Assembly (NCBI RefSeq): GCF_900106065.1
Contig: NZ_LT629796.1
Coordinates: 3,813,501-3,877,500 of the forward strand
Reading direction: 5' to 3'
Source: Pseudomonas mandelii
GTDB taxonomy: Bacteria; Pseudomonadota; Gammaproteobacteria; Pseudomonadales; Pseudomonadaceae
DNA: 64,000 nucleotides
Positions within the stretch are counted from its first letter, which is position 1, and each line of letters begins with the position of its first letter. The notes under the pieces are model-generated. The model made no database searches. It had not been told where the DNA came from and saw only the letters and a program-made list of their open reading frames with translations. Below are positions 59,479 through 64,000 of the stretch, in pieces. A program made the translations under genes and the position numbers.

Positions 59479-60480
59479 TTACTCAGCGTTGCACAGCGCC
59501 AGGCAGTTATCGAGCATGCGGTTGGAGAAGCCCCATTCGTTGTCGTACCAGGCCAGTACCTTGAGCAGCTTGCCGCTGGACTTGGTGTGGTTGGCGTCGA
59601 AGATCGACGACAGCGGGTTGTGATTGAAGTCGCTGGAGACCAGCGGCAGGGTGTTGTAGCCGAGAATCTTCGAGTGCTGGCTGGCTTCTTTCAGCAGTGC
59701 ATTCACTTCATCGGCCGACGCTTCGCGCTTGAGCTGCACGGTCAGGTCCACCAGCGACACGTTGATCACCGGAACACGTACCGCCATGCCGGTCAGTTTG
59801 CCGGCCAGTTCCGGCAGCACCAGGCCGACCGCTTCAGCGGCGCCGGTCTTGCTCGGGATCATGTTCTGGGTGGCCGAACGGGCGCGGTACGGGTCCGTGT
59901 GGTAGACGTCGGTCAGATTCTGGTCGTTGGTGTAGGCGTGGATCGTGGTCATCAGACCGCTTTCGATGCCCAGTTCGCGGTGCAGCACCTGCGCCACCGG
60001 GGCCAGGCAGTTGGTGGTGCACGATGCGTTGGAAATGATCTGGTGCGATTGGCGCAGAATGTCGTGGTTGACCCCGTAGACAACGGTGGCGTCGGCGCCT
60101 TTGGCCGGGGCCGAGATAATCACTTTGCGCGCGCCGGCCGTAATATGCGCGGCGGCTTTGGCACGGTCGGTGAACAGACCGGTGCACTCGAACACCACAT
60201 CAATTTTTTCCGCGGCCCAAGGCAACTCGGCCGGGTTGCGAATGGCACTGACGGCAATACGGTCACCGTTGACGGTCAGGCTTTCCTGATCGTGCTGGAC
60301 ATCGGCGTCGAACGTGCCGTGAACGGTGTCGTACTTGAGCAGATGAGCGTTCATCGCGCTGTCGCCAAGGTCATTGATGGCAACGATCTGCAGATCCTGG
60401 CGATAGCCTTGGGTATACAGTGCGCGCAGGACGTTGCGGCCAATTCGGCCAAAACCATTGATTGCGATTCGAAGAGTCAT
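59479..60480 (-). CDS. gap: glyceraldehyde-3-phosphate dehydrogenase, type I
   Basis: 333 residues. NAD-binding start [18 protein letters not shown] (about 4-21) and the catalytic Cys in SNASCTTNC (about residues 150-158) with the partner His in the later [20 protein letters not shown] region. It oxidises glyceraldehyde-3-phosphate, here the product of the Entner-Doudoroff aldolase. It is divergent from edd with HexR-type operators between them, as in P. putida, where HexR represses gap-1 until 2-keto-3-deoxy-6-phosphogluconate appears. Confidence 0.96.
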   Translation of the reverse strand: MTLRIAINGFGRIGRNVLRALYTQGYRQDLQIVAINDLGDSAMNAHLLKYDTVHGTFDADVQHDQESLTVNGDRIAVSAIRNPAELPWAAEKIDVVFECTGLFTDRAKAAAHITAGARKVIISAPAKGADATVVYGVNHDILRQSHQIISNASCTTNCLAPVAQVLHRELGIESGLMTTIHAYTNDQNLTDVYHTDPYRARSATQNMIPSKTGAAEAVGLVLPELAGKLTGMAVRVPVINVSLVDLTVQLKREASADEVNALLKEASQHSKILGYNTLPLVSSDFNHNPLSSIFDANHTKSSGKLLKVLAWYDNEWGFSNRMLDNCLALCNAE

Positions 60481-60503
60481 TTAACAGGGCCGCCGTCGTT
60501 TTG

Positions 60504-60518
60504 TTGTTGGAATTACAA
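60504..60518. promoter_or_regulatory. HexR-type operator, gap side
   Basis: TTGT-TGGAATT-ACAA fits the HexR consensus TTGT-N7/8-ACAA. It lies 24-38 nt upstream of the gap start. Confidence 0.75.
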
Positions 60519-60565
60519 GATTATTCGCATAAAAATAGAAAACAAGCCTTTTTAATGGCAATATT

Positions 60566-60580
60566 TTGTTCAATCTACAA
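60566..60580. promoter_or_regulatory. HexR-type operator, edd side
   Basis: TTGT-TCAATCT-ACAA, a second perfect half-site pair 48 bp from the first. It can serve the edd-glk-gltR promoter. Confidence 0.75.
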
Positions 60581-60700
60581 CGAGTGACCTGAATCAACTG
60601 GTCCGACCGATCAAGAAAACCGTCTGTCATCCCATCGACGCCGGCTCTTGCTCAGCATAGACAATCAGGTCGCCACATCCGTTAGCCTGGAGTTCTACAC

Positions 60701-62527
60701 ATGCATCCCCGCGTCCTTGAGGTCACCGAACGGCTTATCGCCCGTAGCCGCGCAACCCGTGAGGCTTACCTTGCGCTTATTCGCGATGCAGCCAGCGACG
60801 GTCCGATGCGCGGCAAGCTGCAATGCGCCAACTTCGCTCACGGCGTGGCCGGTTGCGGCACTGAAGACAAGCACAGTCTGCGGATGATGAACTCCGCCAA
60901 CATTGCGATTGTTTCGTCATATAACGACATGCTCTCGGCGCATCAGCCTTACGAAGTCTTTCCTGAACAGATCAAAAAAGCCCTGCGCGAGATCGGCTCC
61001 GTCGGTCAGTTCGCCGGTGGCACCCCGGCCATGTGCGATGGCGTGACCCAAGGCGAGCCGGGCATGGAGCTGAGCCTGCCGAGCCGTGAGGTGATCGCGC
61101 TGTCCACCGCCGTGGCGCTGTCCCACAACATGTTCGATGGCGCGCTGATGCTCGGCATCTGCGACAAGATCGTCCCGGGCCTGATGATGGGCGCACTGCG
61201 TTTCGGTCATCTGCCGACGATCTTCGTCCCGGGCGGGCCGATGGTCTCGGGCATTTCCAACAAGCAGAAAGCCGATGTGCGTCAGCGTTATGCCGAAGGC
61301 AAGGCCAGCCGCGAAGAGCTGCTGGAATCGGAAATGAAGTCCTACCACAGCCCGGGTACCTGCACTTTTTACGGCACCGCCAACACCAACCAGTTGCTGA
61401 TGGAAGTCATGGGCCTGCACTTGCCGGGCGCCTCGTTCGTCAACCCGAACACCCCGTTGCGCGATGCCCTGACCCGCGAAGCGGCGCATCAGGTGACGCG
61501 TCTGACCAAGCAGAACGGTGACTTCATGCCGATCGGCGAAATCGTCGACGAGCGTTCGCTGGTCAACTCCATCGTGGCGCTGCACGCCACCGGCGGATCG
61601 ACCAACCACACCTTGCACATGCCCGCCATCGCCATGGCGGCCGGCATTCAACTGACCTGGCAGGACATGGCCGACCTCTCCGAAGTCGTGCCGACCCTGA
61701 GCCACGTCTACCCGAACGGCAAAGCCGACATCAACCATTTCCAGGCGGCGGGCGGCATGTCATTCCTGATCCGCGAACTGCTGGAAGCCGGGCTGCTGCA
61801 CGAAAACGTCAACACGGTGTTGGGCCACGGCTTGAGCCGTTACACCATGGAGCCGTTCCTCGAAAACGGCGAGCTGGTCTGGCGCGAAGGCCCGATCGAA
61901 AGCCTCGACGAAACCATTCTTCGCCCGGTCGCGCGTGCGTTCTCGCCTGAGGGCGGCTTGCGGGTGATGGAAGGCAACCTCGGACGTGGCGTGATGAAAG
62001 TCTCCGCCGTTGCCTTGGAAAACCAGATCGTCGAAGCGCCAGCCATGGTGTTCCAGGATCAGCAGGACCTGGCCGACGCGTTCAAGGCCGGTTTGCTGGA
62101 GAAGGATTTTGTCGCGGTGATGCGCTTCCAGGGCCCGCGCTCCAATGGCATGCCGGAGCTGCACAAAATGACGCCGTTCCTCGGCGTGCTGCAGGATCGC
62201 GGCTTCAAAGTCGCGCTGGTGACCGACGGGCGCATGTCCGGCGCGTCGGGGAAAATCCCGGCGGCGATTCATGTCAGTCCCGAAGCTTATGTCGGCGGCG
62301 CTCTTGCGCGGGTGCAAGAGGGCGATATCATCCGCGTCGATGGCGTCAAAGGCACCCTGGAGCTTAAGGTGGACGCCGAAGAATTTGCAGCGCGCACCCC
62401 GGCCAAGGGCCTGTTGGGCAACAACATTGGCAGCGGTCGCGAACTGTTTGGTTTCATGCGCATGGCCTTCAGCTCCGCAGAGCAGGGCGCCAGCGCCTTT
62501 ACTTCTGCCCTGGAGACGCTTAATTGA
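60701..62527 (+). CDS. edd: phosphogluconate dehydratase Edd
   Basis: 608 residues. IlvD/Edd family [4Fe-4S] dehydratase with cluster cysteines in [36 protein letters not shown] (about residues 106-125) and [13 protein letters not shown] (about 223-235). It dehydrates 6-phosphogluconate to 2-keto-3-deoxy-6-phosphogluconate, the entry step of the Entner-Doudoroff pathway. The leader holds a HexR-type operator. Its TGA overlaps the TTG start of glk. Confidence 0.97.
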   Translation: MHPRVLEVTERLIARSRATREAYLALIRDAASDGPMRGKLQCANFAHGVAGCGTEDKHSLRMMNSANIAIVSSYNDMLSAHQPYEVFPEQIKKALREIGSVGQFAGGTPAMCDGVTQGEPGMELSLPSREVIALSTAVALSHNMFDGALMLGICDKIVPGLMMGALRFGHLPTIFVPGGPMVSGISNKQKADVRQRYAEGKASREELLESEMKSYHSPGTCTFYGTANTNQLLMEVMGLHLPGASFVNPNTPLRDALTREAAHQVTRLTKQNGDFMPIGEIVDERSLVNSIVALHATGGSTNHTLHMPAIAMAAGIQLTWQDMADLSEVVPTLSHVYPNGKADINHFQAAGGMSFLIRELLEAGLLHENVNTVLGHGLSRYTMEPFLENGELVWREGPIESLDETILRPVARAFSPEGGLRVMEGNLGRGVMKVSAVALENQIVEAPAMVFQDQQDLADAFKAGLLEKDFVAVMRFQGPRSNGMPELHKMTPFLGVLQDRGFKVALVTDGRMSGASGKIPAAIHVSPEAYVGGALARVQEGDIIRVDGVKGTLELKVDAEEFAARTPAKGLLGNNIGSGRELFGFMRMAFSSAEQGASAFTSALETLN

Positions 62528-63474
62528 AACTGGCTTTGGTCGGTGACATCGGTGGGACCAACGCACGTTTCGCGTTGTGGAAAAACCAGCAACTGGAAGC
62601 GATCCAGGTGCTGGCAACGGCCGACCACGCCAGCCCTGAAGAGGCGATTGCCCTCTATCTGGGCGGGCTTGGCCTGGCGCCGGGTTCGATCGGCTCGGTA
62701 TGCCTGTCGGTGGCCGGCCCGGTAAGCGGTGATGAATTCAAGTTCACCAATAATCACTGGCGGCTCAGTCGCAAAGATTTTTGCAAGGCATTGCAGGTCG
62801 ATCAGTTGTTGCTGGTCAATGATTTTTCGGCGATGGCGCTGGGCATGACCCGTTTGCAGCCTGGTGAGTTTCGGGTGGTCTGCGAAGGCACGCCTGAGCC
62901 GCTGCGGCCTGCCGTGGTGATCGGTCCGGGCACGGGGCTGGGTGTCGGCACCTTGCTGGACCTGGGCGAAGGCCGTTTTGCCGCCTTGCCAGGGGAGGGC
63001 GGTCACGTCGATCTGCCCTTGAGCAGTCTGCGTGAAACCCAACTGTGGCAACACATCTTCAATGAGATCGGGCATGTCAGCGCTGAAACGGCGTTGAGCG
63101 GCAGCGGTTTGCCGCGGGTCTACCGGGCGATTTGTGCGGTGGACGGTCATGAGCCGGTGCTCGATACTCCGGAATCGATAACCGCTGCCGGTCTGGCGGG
63201 TGACCCGATTGCGCTGGAAGTGCTGGAGCAGTTCTGCTGCTGGCTCGGTCGTGTCGCCGGCAACAACGTGCTGACCACGGGGGCTCGCGGTGGCGTGTAT
63301 ATCGTCGGCGGAGTGATTCCGCGGTTTGCCGATTTCTTCGTCGAAAGCGGTTTCGCCCGCTGCTTCGCCGACAAGGGCTGCATGAGCGATTACTTCAAAG
63401 GCATCCCTGTGTGGCTGGTGACGGCGCCGTATTCCGGGTTGATGGGTGCGGGTGTGGCGCTCGATCAGGCCTGA
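62524..63474 (+). CDS. glk: glucokinase
   Basis: 316 residues from TTG 62524 (TTGA overlap with the edd stop). ATP-binding start [17 protein letters not shown] (about residues 3-19), the glucose region with [13 protein letters not shown] (about 96-108), and [12 protein letters not shown] (about 137-148). It phosphorylates cytoplasmic glucose to glucose-6-phosphate. It is translationally coupled to edd and followed by gltR, the order known in Pseudomonas. Confidence 0.96.
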   Translation: MKLALVGDIGGTNARFALWKNQQLEAIQVLATADHASPEEAIALYLGGLGLAPGSIGSVCLSVAGPVSGDEFKFTNNHWRLSRKDFCKALQVDQLLLVNDFSAMALGMTRLQPGEFRVVCEGTPEPLRPAVVIGPGTGLGVGTLLDLGEGRFAALPGEGGHVDLPLSSLRETQLWQHIFNEIGHVSAETALSGSGLPRVYRAICAVDGHEPVLDTPESITAAGLAGDPIALEVLEQFCCWLGRVAGNNVLTTGARGGVYIVGGVIPRFADFFVESGFARCFADKGCMSDYFKGIPVWLVTAPYSGLMGAGVALDQA

Positions 63475-63486
63475 AATGCGATCAAC

Positions 63487-63578
63487 CTGTAGGAGTGAGC
63501 CTGCTCGCGATAGCGGTGTATCAGTCAACCAATGCGTTGAATGTAAAACCGCAATCGCGAGCAGGCTCACTCCTACAG
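63487..63578. repeat. REPIN between glk and gltR
   Basis: Arms CTGTAGGAGTGAGCCTGCTCGCGA and their inverse flank about 45 nt. It sits within what is likely one operon. Confidence 0.9.
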
Positions 63579-63651
63579 TAGTTTTGTGGTGTTTGTGAAA
63601 ACGGTGCTTAAGGCATAATCCGCCCAATTCAAACAACAAGGACGCCGCCCC

Positions 63652-64000
63652 GTGAGCTCAGTCAACAAGTCGATTTTGTTGGTCGATGATGATCAAGAGA
63701 TACGCGAGTTGCTGGACACCTACCTGACCCGCGCCGGTTTCCAGGTCCGCACCACGCCCGATGGCGCGGGCTTTCGCCAAGCGATGAACGAAGCGCCGAG
63801 CGATCTGGTGATCCTCGACGTGATGCTGCCCGACGAAGACGGTTTCAGCCTTTGTCGCTGGATCCGCCAGCACCCGCGTCAGGCGCAGGTGCCGATCATC
63901 ATGCTCACCGCCAGCTCCGACGAGGCCGACCGCGTCATTGGCCTGGAACTGGGCGCCGACGACTACCTCGGTAAACCGTTCAGCCCCCGTGAATTGCAGG
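63652..64000 (+). CDS. gltR: two-component response regulator GltR, partial
   Basis: 116 residues visible from GTG 63652 (SSVNKSILLVDDDQEIRELL); the gene continues past the window. OmpR-type receiver domain: acidic pocket DDDQ (about 12-15), phospho-accepting Asp in LVILDVMLPDEDGF (about 57), the Thr of MLTAS and Lys of YLGKPFSP. The position after edd-glk identifies GltR, which controls glucose porin and transport genes with the sensor GltS. AACAAGGAC precedes the start as a Shine-Dalgarno. Confidence 0.88.
   Translation, partial: MSSVNKSILLVDDDQEIRELLDTYLTRAGFQVRTTPDGAGFRQAMNEAPSDLVILDVMLPDEDGFSLCRWIRQHPRQAQVPIIMLTASSDEADRVIGLELGADDYLGKPFSPRELQ

Overview
The window is chromosomal DNA from a fluorescent-group Pseudomonas (P. 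fluorescens complex, high GC). Three things support this: the gene order (dciA-secA-argJ-gst-mutT, tol-pal-cpoB, the Entner-Doudoroff cluster edd-glk-gltR with divergent gap, an arcDABC operon next to a DUF5064 gene), the TyrR-like regulator in front of a glycine-cleavage operon, and a dozen or so REP/REPIN palindromes of Pseudomonas type. Most of it is core genome. No prophage, CRISPR array or large island is visible.

Layout. 1-2434 (minus): an envelope-type operon of glycosyltransferase, DUF2334 deacetylase and an LPG-synthase-like membrane protein cut by the window edge. 2629-6194: a dCache chemoreceptor and a HerA/DUF853 ATPase. 6263-12777: dciA (minus), then secA, argJ, a glutathione S-transferase and a Nudix-ThiE fusion. 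12892-16476 (minus): ketopantoate-reductase-like protein, histidine kinase and cobalamin adenosyltransferase. 16616-23445: yajQ, an MscS channel, an OprD porin, an 874-bp gene-free region, a HIT protein, slyX, a membrane protein with a cold-shock domain, dps, a ribbon-helix-helix protein and an FmdB zinc ribbon. 23540-37144 (plus): aspS, yebC, ruvCAB, ybgC-tolQRAB-pal-cpoB, queE-queC, tRNA-Lys and nadA.

37254-38429 is the only clear mobile element. It is an IS110-family insertion that splits a REP palindrome exactly at a CT dinucleotide. Its transposase is frameshifted by a 7-bp tandem duplication, and its 199-nt non-coding left end folds like a bridge RNA whose two presumed target guides (GCTCG and GTGGGAG) match the two sides of the REP site that was hit.

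38456-47566 (minus): an RDD protein, a cold-shock protein, the glycine-catabolic operon gcvH-gcvP-sdaA-gcvT, and the sigma54 activator gcsR upstream of it. A well-spaced sigma54 promoter and three TGTAGCG-N4 elements lie between gcsR and gcvH. 47810-54949: the arginine deiminase pathway (arcD-arcA-arcB-arcC plus DUF5064, minus strand) and a second, highly similar arcD facing away from the first, with an Anr-like box between them. 55078-58711: a class III CoA-transferase-like protein and a second chemoreceptor. 58999-64000: mgsA and gap (minus), then edd, glk and the start of gltR (plus). Two TTGT-N7-ACAA HexR-type operators lie between gap and edd. Together these last genes form glucose and 6-phosphogluconate catabolism with its regulators.

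Start codons were moved inward from the longest open frame wherever family alignment or a ribosome-binding site indicated it. All functional names rest on recognised motifs and synteny read by eye; no database search was run.
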